From NCBI GenBank assembly GCA_947462695.1, contig CANHQC010000033.1, positions 1 to 11,346 on the forward strand: a stretch of DNA of 11,346 nt, read 5' to 3'. Each line of letters opens with the position of its first letter. The stretch's first letter is position 1. Source of the stretch: Flavobacteriales bacterium. Its GTDB lineage: Bacteria > Bacteroidota > Bacteroidia > Flavobacteriales_D > Crocinitomicaceae. A program made the translations under genes and the position numbers. Positions 1 to 7,131 of the stretch are shown piece after piece. Below the pieces are notes generated by a model that saw only the letters and a program-made list of their open reading frames with translations, was not told the origin of the DNA and did not search any database.

Positions 1-477
1 CGAGGAACAGACAGGTTATGGCAAGCGCTCAATCTGTATCACAAGAAAAAAATCAGCAAAATTCTCATTACGGGCGACCATGGGTACGTAACTGATCGTG
101 GGCTGCATGAAGCACAACAAGTAAAAGAAGTCCTCATCTCTTGGGGAATTCCTGAAACGGATATTCTAACAGAGGAAAAATCGCGTAACACATATGAAAA
201 CGCAGTAGAAACGCAACAATTAGTAGCTCGAAAATACCCGCATTTTACTTCTTTTTTACTTATTACATCTGGTCGACACATGCGGCGTGCAAGCGCTTGT
301 TTCGCCCATGTTGGAATGAAGTTCGATACGTATTCAACTGATTTATACAGTTCCGAAAAGGGAGTGTATTATTGGGACCAATACCTGATTCCTGATAGTT
401 CCAACTTTCAAGAGTGGAATGGACTATTGAAAGAAATGATCGGTTATATCGCCTACTGGATGGCTGATTACATCTAA
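1..477 (+). CDS. YdcF/SanA-like DUF218 protein, C-terminal part (5' end outside window)
   Basis: The frame is open from the first base, so this is the last 158 residues of a longer protein; family members usually have about 200-250. The visible part carries the DUF218 core: a strand ending ITGDHGY (about residues 23-29 of the fragment), the polar motif SRNTYENA (61-68), and the second conserved strand plus TSGRHMRRA (89-97), which matches the family's T-S-x-x-H-M-x-R-A block. The C-terminus (KEMIGYIAYW) matches the usual family ending. DUF218 proteins such as YdcF and SanA are mostly inner-membrane or periplasmic; SanA affects envelope permeability, and YdcF binds S-adenosylmethionine in vitro. 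The exact reaction is unknown. Any N-terminal membrane anchor would lie beyond the edge. An internal ATG at 280 cuts the domain in half and is not the start. The next gene begins 10 bases after the stop, suggesting co-transcription. Confidence 0.85.
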   Translation, partial: RGTDRLWQALNLYHKKKISKILITGDHGYVTDRGLHEAQQVKEVLISWGIPETDILTEEKSRNTYENAVETQQLVARKYPHFTSFLLITSGRHMRRASACFAHVGMKFDTYSTDLYSSEKGVYYWDQYLIPDSSNFQEWNGLLKEMIGYIAYWMADYI

Positions 478-487
478 AACCAATACA

Positions 488-1744
488 ATGAAAATTCATT
501 CTCACGCTGACGAAGCAGTAACTTGTATTCGTTCAAATCAACATGTATTTATTCATTCTGCCGCTGCTGTCCCTCAAGCACTTGTAAATGCGCTATCTGA
601 CCGACATAATGAACTAAAAAACGTGAGTGTCTATTCTATTCATACGGAAGGAGCAGCGCCATATGCAACGCCAGAATTAAAAGAATCATTCAGTGTAAAA
701 CCGTTTTTTATTGGACATAATATACGCACGGCAATCCAAGAACATCGCGGAAGTTATATCCCCGCTTTTCTAAGTGAAATCCCCAGTTTATTCCTATCTG
801 GTGAGATCCCAATTGATGTGGCATTAATCAGCGTTTCTCCACCCGACAAACATGGATTTTGTTCGTTAGGAACTTCTGTGGATATTTCCTTATCAGCGAT
901 TCAATCCGCGAAAACAATCGTTGCACAAATCAATCGCTTCGTTCCACGCACACATGGAGATGGATTTATCCACATTTCTAAAATCCATCATGCCGTTGAG
1001 GTGCACCAACCTATACCAGAATCATTCATTGATGATCAAACGCATGAAACACTTGCCATAGGAAAGTTCATTGCTGAACTCATTGAAGACGGTTCCACGT
1101 TACAAATGGGAATCGGAAGTATACCGAACGCAGTGTTGAGTTGCCTTGGTAATCATAAAGATTTAGGTATTCACTCGGAACTTTTTTCCGATGGCATTTT
1201 ACCACTTATTGAATCAGGTGTGATAAACGGTTCGAAAAAATCAAAACATGCCCATTCTATAGTCGGCACATTTGCGGTAGGAACAAAAAAACTATACGAT
1301 TTTATGGATGACAATCCAATGGTCAAGATGCTTGATGTTTCGTATGTCAATCGTGTCGACGTTATTCGCAAAAACCCCAAAGTCATCGCGATCAATAGTG
1401 CTATTGAGATTGATTTAAGTGGACAGGTCTGCGCAGATTCTATTGGTCAAAAGATGTATTCAGGTGTTGGCGGACAAATGGATTTCATACGTGGCGCATC
1501 GCTTTCCGAAGGAGGAAAACCAATCATTGCGTTTCAATCAACCACTGCTGATGGAAGGTCTAAGATTGTTCCAACACTTCAGCCTGGAGCCGGTGTAGTT
1601 ACCACTCGCGCGCATGTCCATTGGGTAGTCACTGAATATGGCGCTGTCAATCTAATGGGAAAGACATTGGATGAACGAAAAAAATTGCTCATCAGCATTG
1701 CTCACCCAGCGCACCGCGATTGGTTACTCTCATCGGGAGGCTGA
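488..1744 (+). CDS. Acetyl-CoA hydrolase/transferase family CoA-transferase (4-hydroxybutyrate CoA-transferase-like)
   Basis: Predicted cytosolic enzyme of 418 residues, near the usual 425-430, that moves CoA between an acyl-CoA and a carboxylate, commonly acetate. Visible family blocks are VSPPDKHGFCSLGTSVD (from about 116), LQMGIGSIPNAV (205-216), and IHSELFSDG, whose Glu231 fits the catalytic glutamate that forms the glutamyl-CoA thioester. They continue with GVGGQMDF (from 326; GxGGQ loop of the active site), a T/R-rich stretch, then HWVVTEYGAVNLMG and the closing AHPAHRDWL. The start is chosen because the N-terminus (SADEAV-like HADEAV, then VFIHSAAAVPQ) matches family starts and sits 10 bases after the preceding stop; no Shine-Dalgarno is visible. 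The sequence does not settle the acyl substrate: 4-hydroxybutyryl-, butyryl- or propionyl-CoA, or simple acetyl-CoA hydrolysis, are all possible. No neighbour in the window completes a pathway. Confidence 0.9.
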   Translation: MKIHSHADEAVTCIRSNQHVFIHSAAAVPQALVNALSDRHNELKNVSVYSIHTEGAAPYATPELKESFSVKPFFIGHNIRTAIQEHRGSYIPAFLSEIPSLFLSGEIPIDVALISVSPPDKHGFCSLGTSVDISLSAIQSAKTIVAQINRFVPRTHGDGFIHISKIHHAVEVHQPIPESFIDDQTHETLAIGKFIAELIEDGSTLQMGIGSIPNAVLSCLGNHKDLGIHSELFSDGILPLIESGVINGSKKSKHAHSIVGTFAVGTKKLYDFMDDNPMVKMLDVSYVNRVDVIRKNPKVIAINSAIEIDLSGQVCADSIGQKMYSGVGGQMDFIRGASLSEGGKPIIAFQSTTADGRSKIVPTLQPGAGVVTTRAHVHWVVTEYGAVNLMGKTLDERKKLLISIAHPAHRDWLLSSGG

Positions 1745-1760
1745 TCGTTCTATTTTTTAT
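1717..1760 (+). terminator. Possible weak intrinsic terminator after the CoA-transferase gene
   Basis: CGATTGG (1717-1723) can pair with CTGATCG (1741-1747) through five Watson-Crick pairs and two G-T wobbles, with a small CTC/GAG helix possible inside. It is followed directly by a T-rich run (TTCTATTTTTTATTT). The hairpin is weak, and its left arm lies in the last codons of the gene. Its position between a finished gene and a new promoter supports the call. Confidence 0.35.
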
Positions 1761-1790
1761 TTAATTCGAATATAATCACCTAACAAAAGT

Positions 1791-1798
1791 TAAATTTG
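1791..1798 (+). promoter_or_regulatory. Bacteroidota-type -7 promoter box (TAAATTTG) before the DUF5916 gene
   Basis: TAAATTTG is an exact match to the Bacteroidota primary sigma factor -7 consensus TAnnTTTG. The -33 element is poor: TTCG at 1765-1768 is a near match to TTTG with a spacer of about 22. Transcription should start about 4-5 bases beyond the box, near 1802-1803, leaving only a few untranslated bases before the ATG at 1806. Confidence 0.5.
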
Positions 1799-1805
1799 CA
1801 CCTCC

Positions 1806-4256
1806 ATGTTTCGAAGTGTTTTGGGATTAATGTGCTTATTTATTATAGTAGAAAGTTCTGCTCAGAAACAATTACGCGCAACTCGAACAACTAATGAAAA
1901 AATTACCATCGACGGAATTCCGAATGAAATCACCTGGAATTCAGCAGAATTAGCATCTGATTTTATTCAATTCAAACCCTCACCAGGTACTGCATCATCT
2001 CGAAAAACAGAGGTAAAAGTGTTGTTCGATGATCAAGCAATGTACATTTTCGCTAAGTGTTTTGATGATCCAAACACGATGTCTCATGTCCTATCCCTTC
2101 GCGATGATTTCAATGCCAATACCGATAATTTTCAGGTTATTCTCGATACATACGACGACAACCTCAATGGGTTTATTTTTGGTGTTTCGAGTACTGGTGT
2201 TCAATATGACGCAAAAATCACAGGTAGCGCAAGAAACATAGAACTAGAATTGGTCTGGTCAAGTGCCATTAAACACAACCCAGATGGATGGCAAGTTGAA
2301 CTAAAAATACCTTACTCTGCGATTCGTTTCCCTAAAAAGGATACACAAACTTGGGGGATTAACTTCTACCGCTATTTATCTGCAACACGCGAAGAGTCAA
2401 GTTGGAATCCAATTAAACCTGACTTTGACAATTTACCTGCACAAGCTGGAGACTTAATAGGAGTAACGGGAATTCAACCGCCTCTGCGATTGGCACTTAT
2501 CCCCTATTTATCTGCTTATGCCGATCGTATTCCTAAAGGCAACAACACTGCAAATTGGGTAGGCTCTTTCAACGGAGGATTGGATATTAAACTAGGGTTA
2601 AATGAAGCCTTTACGCTTGATGTCACCTTGGTACCCGATTTTGGACAAGTTGTATTTGATAACCAGGTTTTAAACCTCAGTCCTTTCGAAATTCAATTTA
2701 ACGAAAACCGACAGTTTTTCACTGAGGGAACAGAAATATTTTCCAAAGCCGGACTTTTTTATTCTCGAAGAATAGGTATTCAAACACCCTTTGGTCTTGC
2801 TTACACCCAACTGAATCCGAATGAGCAACTCATTGAATCCATTCAACCTCCGCAGTTGATCAATGCGAGCAAACTTTCTGGCCGCACGAAAAAAGGGCTT
2901 GGAATTGGTTTGTTTAATGCATTAACTGGTGAAGTACGTTCAACGGCAATAAATGTTAATACCGGACAAGAAAGGGATATTGTCAGTTCTCCTTTTACGA
3001 ATTACAATGTACTTGTACTTGATCAAAACTTGAAGAACAACAGTTCAATTACCTTAACAAATACCAATGTGTTGCGCGAAGGGTATTTTTATGATGCTAA
3101 CGTCACTGGGTTAAACTTTAAATTCAATTCAGAGGACAATCGCTATTTCCTTTCAGGAAGATCTGCCCTTTCGAATCAATTTGACGATGAGCTTACAACT
3201 GGTTATAATGCTGGATTACGACTAGGTAAACAAACGGGCAACTTCATCTATAACGCGGGGTATTTTGAAGAATCAACTACATACAATCCAAATGACCTCG
3301 GATTCAACACGAATAACAACAAACGAACGATAGATGCAACCCTTGGGTATCGAATGTTTAAGCCATTTGGACGATTTAATCAACTCTTTAGTTCACTTTC
3401 GTTGTCATACAATCGGTTATACGATCCTGACACATATACAGCGACCTATTTAAATGGAAACATTGGGCTTATAAGCCGTAAATTTCACGCAAATGGTCTT
3501 GAGTTTAATAGTTCGTTGACCGAGTCCTTTGATTATTTCGAGCCACGTTCCAACGGCAGGTTTTTTATTCGACCTACTTGGTTCAACATTGGCTACTGGA
3601 CATCAAGTAATTACCAAAAACGTTTTGCAATTGATGCCTCTGTAAATTATGTATTTATTGGAAGAGAAAACTGGCACGAGTATATTTTTGGATTGAGTCC
3701 GCGTGTACGTATCTCCAACCGCATATTTCTTATTTATGAATTTGAGCAGCATTTCAACCTTAACGGACTCGGATATGCTGTGCCTTTTGGAAAACCGGAA
3801 AACCCCGTTCAAGGAATTTTGTTTGGTCAACGGGATCGAATTAACACAACGAACAGCATCAATTTGCGTGTAATTCTGACCAACCGAATGGGAATCACAT
3901 TCAGATTGAGGCATTACCGTTCAGCAGTATCATATGATCAGTTTTTCACCTTAAACGAAGAAGGTCGCCTCGATGAAATAAACTTTCAAGGTACGGATGC
4001 CAGCGGAAATTCTGCGTACAATGCAAATTACAATGCGTTCACAATCGATATGGTTTACCGCTGGGTGTTCTTGCCAGGAAGTGAACTAAATGTGGTGTGG
4101 AAAAACGCGATTTTCTCAACGGATAAAAGTGTCGCAGTAGATTATTTCAGTAATACTGGAACGCTCTTTGAAAATGATGCGTTGAACAGTTTCTCCTTGC
4201 GTTTTGTGTATTGGCTCGATTATGAGTCTCTCAGAAAAAAATCTAAACGCAACTGA
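1806..4256 (+). CDS. DUF5916 outer-membrane protein with N-terminal CBM9-like domain
   Basis: An 816-residue exported protein of unknown function. Residues 1-19 form a signal peptide (Arg3, then a hydrophobic core) with likely cleavage SSA|Q at 19/20; there is no lipobox. Residues of about 25-215 resemble a family 9 carbohydrate-binding (DOMON-like) domain: TIDGIPNEITWNSAE, then TEVKVLFDD, and GWQVELKIPYSAIRF. The rest is the DUF5916 region: PDFGQ (277-281), the NLSPFE block, ENRQFFTEG (300-308) and YSRRIG (319-324), followed by many alternating aromatic/polar strands typical of a beta-barrel, ending in a strand (SFSLRFVYWLDY) plus a short basic tail. In related proteins the barrel is thought to sit in the outer membrane with the CBM9-like part in the periplasm; no substrate is established, and sugar binding is only suggested. 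The start at 1806 is preferred to the ATG at 1830 because it keeps the positively charged n-region. It probably forms a one-gene unit. Confidence 0.9.
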   Translation: MFRSVLGLMCLFIIVESSAQKQLRATRTTNEKITIDGIPNEITWNSAELASDFIQFKPSPGTASSRKTEVKVLFDDQAMYIFAKCFDDPNTMSHVLSLRDDFNANTDNFQVILDTYDDNLNGFIFGVSSTGVQYDAKITGSARNIELELVWSSAIKHNPDGWQVELKIPYSAIRFPKKDTQTWGINFYRYLSATREESSWNPIKPDFDNLPAQAGDLIGVTGIQPPLRLALIPYLSAYADRIPKGNNTANWVGSFNGGLDIKLGLNEAFTLDVTLVPDFGQVVFDNQVLNLSPFEIQFNENRQFFTEGTEIFSKAGLFYSRRIGIQTPFGLAYTQLNPNEQLIESIQPPQLINASKLSGRTKKGLGIGLFNALTGEVRSTAINVNTGQERDIVSSPFTNYNVLVLDQNLKNNSSITLTNTNVLREGYFYDANVTGLNFKFNSEDNRYFLSGRSALSNQFDDELTTGYNAGLRLGKQTGNFIYNAGYFEESTTYNPNDLGFNTNNNKRTIDATLGYRMFKPFGRFNQLFSSLSLSYNRLYDPDTYTATYLNGNIGLISRKFHANGLEFNSSLTESFDYFEPRSNGRFFIRPTWFNIGYWTSSNYQKRFAIDASVNYVFIGRENWHEYIFGLSPRVRISNRIFLIYEFEQHFNLNGLGYAVPFGKPENPVQGILFGQRDRINTTNSINLRVILTNRMGITFRLRHYRSAVSYDQFFTLNEEGRLDEINFQGTDASGNSAYNANYNAFTIDMVYRWVFLPGSELNVVWKNAIFSTDKSVAVDYFSNTGTLFENDALNSFSLRFVYWLDYESLRKKSKRN

Positions 4257-4330
4257 TTGAAATAGCAGCCAATCCGATTGATTTAATTATTCCTTCAATT
4301 TTCTTGTCCTTAGTTTTCGAAAAAAAACGC

Positions 4331-4921
4331 ATGGAAAAACAGCATTTGGGCGAACGAATTGCCAAAGGATTACGAAAATCTGCAGAAGAGTTAGAAAAAC
4401 TAGATGTACAACTTCATTTAGGAAAATTGGAAACTATAGAAGTCTATGAATCGATGCGCAAAAAATATGCACATTCCATACATGACATCAAAAATGACGT
4501 GAAACACCAGCGTGATCAATTCGTGCTTCTATTGAATAAATTAGAGGAGTTGCGCGTTCAACTTGAGCTGGGAAAAACAGAAACTATTGAAGCGTTCAAC
4601 GAACGTAAAAAACAGCTGAAATTAACCATACATGAGCTTGAAGTAGCCATTAAAACGAACCCTGAGTTCATCAGACGTTATGCACAGGTGCTCGAATCGT
4701 TGGAATTACTTAAACTTAAATTGGAGGTGCTCAACCAGCGAACACAACCAGCACGGGAACGTCTGCATACATTTTACGAACAGCGCAAAGCGGCAGTTCA
4801 GCAGATCATCAACGGATTAATGAACCGTAAAGAAACACCTAAGCGTTCGAAATGGGAAAACTTTCAAGTTGAAATGAGTGAAGCGTACACACATTTAAAA
4901 AAAGCATTCGTCTCCAATTGA
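4331..4921 (+). CDS. Repeat-built coiled-coil protein (possibly sll1863-type stress protein family)
   Basis: A 196-residue, highly charged, almost wholly helical protein with no signal peptide or membrane segment, so probably cytoplasmic. Two copies of a 50-residue-period unit are clear (core VQLHLGKLETIE, then VQLELGKTETIE); a degenerate third copy (LELLKLKLEVL, then YEQRKAAV) has about six extra residues. The C-terminus (KWENFQVEMSEAYTHLKKAF, Trp175) resembles the W-x-x-x-x-x-x-V/M-x-x-A-x-x-x-L-x-x-A-F ending I recall in sll1863-type stress-response proteins, whose repeats have a similar layout; this link is from memory and tentative. A TTG at 4304 would add nine residues, but ATG 4331 is preferred: it is a normal start, the added residues match nothing, and a -7-like TAGTTTTC (4311-4318) would place the transcript start downstream of the TTG. 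The gene stands 74 bases after the DUF5916 gene. Its stop codon sits in the loop of the opposing operon's terminator. Confidence 0.75.
   Translation: MEKQHLGERIAKGLRKSAEELEKLDVQLHLGKLETIEVYESMRKKYAHSIHDIKNDVKHQRDQFVLLLNKLEELRVQLELGKTETIEAFNERKKQLKLTIHELEVAIKTNPEFIRRYAQVLESLELLKLKLEVLNQRTQPARERLHTFYEQRKAAVQQIINGLMNRKETPKRSKWENFQVEMSEAYTHLKKAFVSN
4391..4654 (+). repeat. Internal tandem duplication in the coiled-coil gene, period 150 bases
   Basis: Residues 21-58 and 71-108 of the coiled-coil protein align without gaps. By eye, 17 of 38 positions are identical, and 11 of 14 in the core (residues 24-37 against 74-87). The DNA has diverged more than the protein, especially at third codon positions, so the duplication is old and maintained by selection on the protein rather than being a recent slippage product. 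Confidence 0.75.
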
Positions 4922-4935
4922 AGGAGATGAATGCT
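4897..4935 (-). terminator. Strong intrinsic terminator of the phasin-like/ABC1-kinase operon
   Basis: AGCATTCGTCTCC (4903-4915) pairs with GGAGATGAATGCT (4923-4935) to give a 13-pair stem with a single G-T wobble and a 7-base loop. On the minus strand the hairpin is followed immediately by a run of seven T (complement of A at 4897-4903, the last of which also pairs at the stem base). This is the standard rho-independent layout right after the kinase stop codon. On the plus strand there is no T-run after the stem, so it should act mainly on minus-strand transcripts. Confidence 0.85.
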
Positions 4936-6656
4936 CATTCATCATCCCATCCCTTCCAATCGTCATGATCGCCTTTGCGTAAATCTGTCATGATTTTAGA
5001 ACCAATATAGGCGGCTAAAATAATTCCAATTACGCCAAATGCCGATACGCTTCCCCAATGTGGACGGACATCGTGAATAATAAATAAGGTTGACCCCACA
5101 GTTAGTCCCGCAAAAATCAACGATAAAACAACCTGACGCATCACGCGGTTAATTGTATGTACCATCGGATCCATACCCTTATGGGTTAAATCTACTTTAA
5201 CCTGACCGTTATTGATTTTGCGTATCGCATTCTTTAAATCGCCAGGAAATTCCTCCATATACGCTCCTAATTCAAACAGGCCGGTGATCATTTTCCTCCC
5301 CAATTTAAGTGGATCAAATTCCTTTTTGAACGATTTGATCAAATATGGCTTGGCTAATTCCAACACATCAAGCGTTGGATCGAGGTGATGAATTACCCCT
5401 TCAATCGTCATCATTGATCGAGCTAGCAGGAAGAAATGAGCCGGGACTTTGAGCCCATGACCAACGATTACATCCTTAAGCTCCATAAGGATTGTACTCA
5501 TTTCGTTATCGTGGTAACCACTGTAACTATACGAGTGAACAAAATCATTAATAGCAAACTCAAGGGCTCGTAAGTCTTTAACCACAGTAACATCCGACAT
5601 CCGTTGTAGCGCCTTAATAATTCCTTTAACATCTTCTTCTTTAACTGAAATAAACAGAAACCCGAACATTTCGATGTCGCGATTCATAATACTTCCCATC
5701 ATACCAAAGTCGAGGAAACATACATTGCCATCTGACATTACAAGTAAATTTCCCGGATGAGGGTCTGCGTGGAAAAATCCGTATTGAAAGACTTGTTTGA
5801 TATACGACAAAGCGAGCTTACGGGCAATTTCTTTGCAATCAAATCCTTTGGCTTCCAGTTGACTAACATCCGAAATTTTGATTCCTTTAATGAATTCCAA
5901 TGCAAGCACTTTTGTAGTCGTATATTCTTTGTATACTTTCAACGTATGCGTGGTTCGTTCTGTGGGATCTTCTTCAATGTTCTTTGAAAACCGAAGAACA
6001 TTTACCGATTCATGAATAAAATCGAGTTCCTTGGTAATGCTTTCTTCAAAGTTTCTAACAAGTCCAATTGGATCAAAATTCTTTAACGATGGAATTCGTT
6101 TCTCAAACATCTCTGCCAGCGTATACATTACTTTAATATCCTCCTGAATGATGTTTCGTATTCCTGGTCGTTGAATTTTAAGTACAATTCGCTCGCCTGA
6201 CTTCAACGTTGCCTTGTGCACCTGTGCCATGGATGCAGAAGCGAAAGCCTCCGGTTCGAACCACGCAAATAATTCATTCACATTTCCATTTAATTCAACC
6301 TCAACAACGCCTCTGGCAATTTCACCAGGAAGCGGTGGAACATTATCTTGAAGTCGCTCTAATTGAATTACGAGGTCTTTCGGTAATAGATCAGATCGGT
6401 TGCTAAGTAACTGACCAAACTTCACAAACGTTGGACCAAGTTCTTCGCAGACCAAGCGCATTTTTTCCCATTTTGTATACTTCTGCGCATTCTTTTTTGT
6501 TGTAGAAGGAATAAACCTACGGATTAGATGATACTTGTCTGTAGTAATCATATAGGAGACCATCTCCTCAAACCCGTACTTGACGAATACGCGGAGAATT
6601 TGGTTGTAGCGAACGAATGATTTGTAACGGTTAGAGAGATTCGACAATAACCCCAT
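4935..6656 (-). CDS. AarF/UbiB (ABC1) family atypical protein kinase/ATPase
   Basis: A 573-residue protein with the full set of ABC1 motifs: KFGQ (79-82), the alanine-rich loop ASASMAQVH (139-147) that replaces the usual glycine-rich loop, the invariant lysine in VLKIQRPG (Lys160), the ExD motif ELD (210-212), the catalytic loop HADPHPGN (296-303) and the DFG metal-binding motif (316-318). Two hydrophobic segments near the C-terminus (about 509-527 and 537-553) match the UbiB membrane anchor and are followed by an acidic, Trp-containing tail. E. coli UbiB and yeast/human COQ8 support ubiquinone synthesis. Bacteroidota normally make menaquinone, so the role here is open: quinone or other lipid handling is the natural inference. 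Because all catalytic motifs are intact, it should be active. The ATG follows the stop of the phasin-like gene by one base (TAAGATG), so translation is probably coupled. Confidence 0.92.
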   Translation of the reverse strand: MGLLSNLSNRYKSFVRYNQILRVFVKYGFEEMVSYMITTDKYHLIRRFIPSTTKKNAQKYTKWEKMRLVCEELGPTFVKFGQLLSNRSDLLPKDLVIQLERLQDNVPPLPGEIARGVVEVELNGNVNELFAWFEPEAFASASMAQVHKATLKSGERIVLKIQRPGIRNIIQEDIKVMYTLAEMFEKRIPSLKNFDPIGLVRNFEESITKELDFIHESVNVLRFSKNIEEDPTERTTHTLKVYKEYTTTKVLALEFIKGIKISDVSQLEAKGFDCKEIARKLALSYIKQVFQYGFFHADPHPGNLLVMSDGNVCFLDFGMMGSIMNRDIEMFGFLFISVKEEDVKGIIKALQRMSDVTVVKDLRALEFAINDFVHSYSYSGYHDNEMSTILMELKDVIVGHGLKVPAHFFLLARSMMTIEGVIHHLDPTLDVLELAKPYLIKSFKKEFDPLKLGRKMITGLFELGAYMEEFPGDLKNAIRKINNGQVKVDLTHKGMDPMVHTINRVMRQVVLSLIFAGLTVGSTLFIIHDVRPHWGSVSAFGVIGIILAAYIGSKIMTDLRKGDHDDWKGWDDE

Positions 6657-6657
6657 C

Positions 6658-7032
6658 TTACTGACCGTTTTCGAGGTGATTGATTCGTGCTTCTGCCAAA
6701 GCCACTTCCTTTTTCAATTGCTCTATTTCACGCGTTAATTCTTCAATTTGCTTCATATGGGCAATTTTAATTTTGGTATAAAATCCTTCCATCATCTCAG
6801 CAATTTTCTGATCCAGTTCCTCTTTAGCCTCGTGAGCTTTATGCATTAATCGATCAAAAAATTGCATTTCCTTGCCTTCTTCATCCAATTGCTGTTCCTT
6901 CATGAACGCATTTAATTTTTCTTTTCCCTGTTCAGACAAATCAGAAAGTTTATCCATCAAATGGGTTTCTTTTGAAATAGTATATAAAACAGATGATAAG
7001 GTTACCAGATCTAATAATGTTCTCGCTTTCAT
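6658..7032 (-). CDS. Phasin-like coiled-coil protein, partner of the ABC1 kinase
   Basis: A 124-residue protein with a short hydrophobic, amphipathic N-terminal stretch (about 5-18), a charged helical middle (KAHEAKEELDQKI at about 65-77) and a C-terminal coiled coil (94-121: QIEEL, IEQLKKEV, ARINHLE). This layout resembles small proteins annotated as phasin family or poly(hydroxyalkanoate) granule-associated. Those names rest on weak helical similarity and do not prove that the cell makes PHA; no PHA synthase is in the window. There is no cleavable signal peptide. A later ATG (codon 26) would remove the hydrophobic stretch, and the start at 7032 is preferred. It is the first gene of the pair, and its transcript start appears to lie only a few bases upstream. 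It may regulate or tether the kinase encoded one base downstream; that is inference. Confidence 0.6.
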   Translation of the reverse strand: MKARTLLDLVTLSSVLYTISKETHLMDKLSDLSEQGKEKLNAFMKEQQLDEEGKEMQFFDRLMHKAHEAKEELDQKIAEMMEGFYTKIKIAHMKQIEELTREIEQLKKEVALAEARINHLENGQ

Positions 7033-7037
7033 GGCTT

Positions 7038-7045
7038 CAAAATTG
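7038..7045 (-). promoter_or_regulatory. Possible -7 promoter box (CAATTTTG) for the phasin-like/kinase operon
   Basis: Read on the minus strand, the bases just before the phasin-like start are CAATTTTG, one mismatch from TAnnTTTG. The box ends five bases before the ATG at 7032, so the transcript would be almost leaderless. No convincing -33 element is visible. Confidence 0.3.
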
Positions 7046-7059
7046 TACTTAAAAATTAC

Positions 7060-7067
7060 TACATTTG
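7060..7067 (+). promoter_or_regulatory. Bacteroidota-type -7 promoter box (TACATTTG) for the CBS gene
   Basis: TACATTTG matches TAnnTTTG exactly. The transcript should begin near 7071, giving a leader of about 60 bases before the ATG at 7132. It would also exclude the in-frame ATG at 7069, which sits at or before the predicted transcript start. The -33 match is weak. This box and the one for the phasin-like gene form a back-to-back promoter region of about 100 bases. Confidence 0.45.
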
Positions 7068-7131
7068 TATGGTTAGCAACTTACCAAATTCGTTAGAACG
7101 CGTATTTATTTCAACACAAATAACCTTCCTT

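Noticed and set aside
1781..1792. Inverted repeat TAAC-AAAA-GTTA overlapping the -7 box, as a possible operator
   Set aside because: Arms are only four bases in AT-rich DNA, and there is no second copy nearby; chance is a sufficient explanation.
3603..3914. Minus-strand open frame of 103 codons inside the DUF5916 gene
   Set aside because: It lies fully antisense to a well-supported gene, has no recognisable domain or promoter, and reads like a reverse-complement shadow of barrel codons.
4255..4274. Hairpin GATTG ... CAATC after the DUF5916 gene as a terminator
   Set aside because: The stem has five pairs with a ten-base loop and no T-run follows.
4304..4330. TTG start adding nine residues to the coiled-coil protein
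   Set aside because: The ATG at 4331 is a better start, and a -7-like sequence overlaps the extension.
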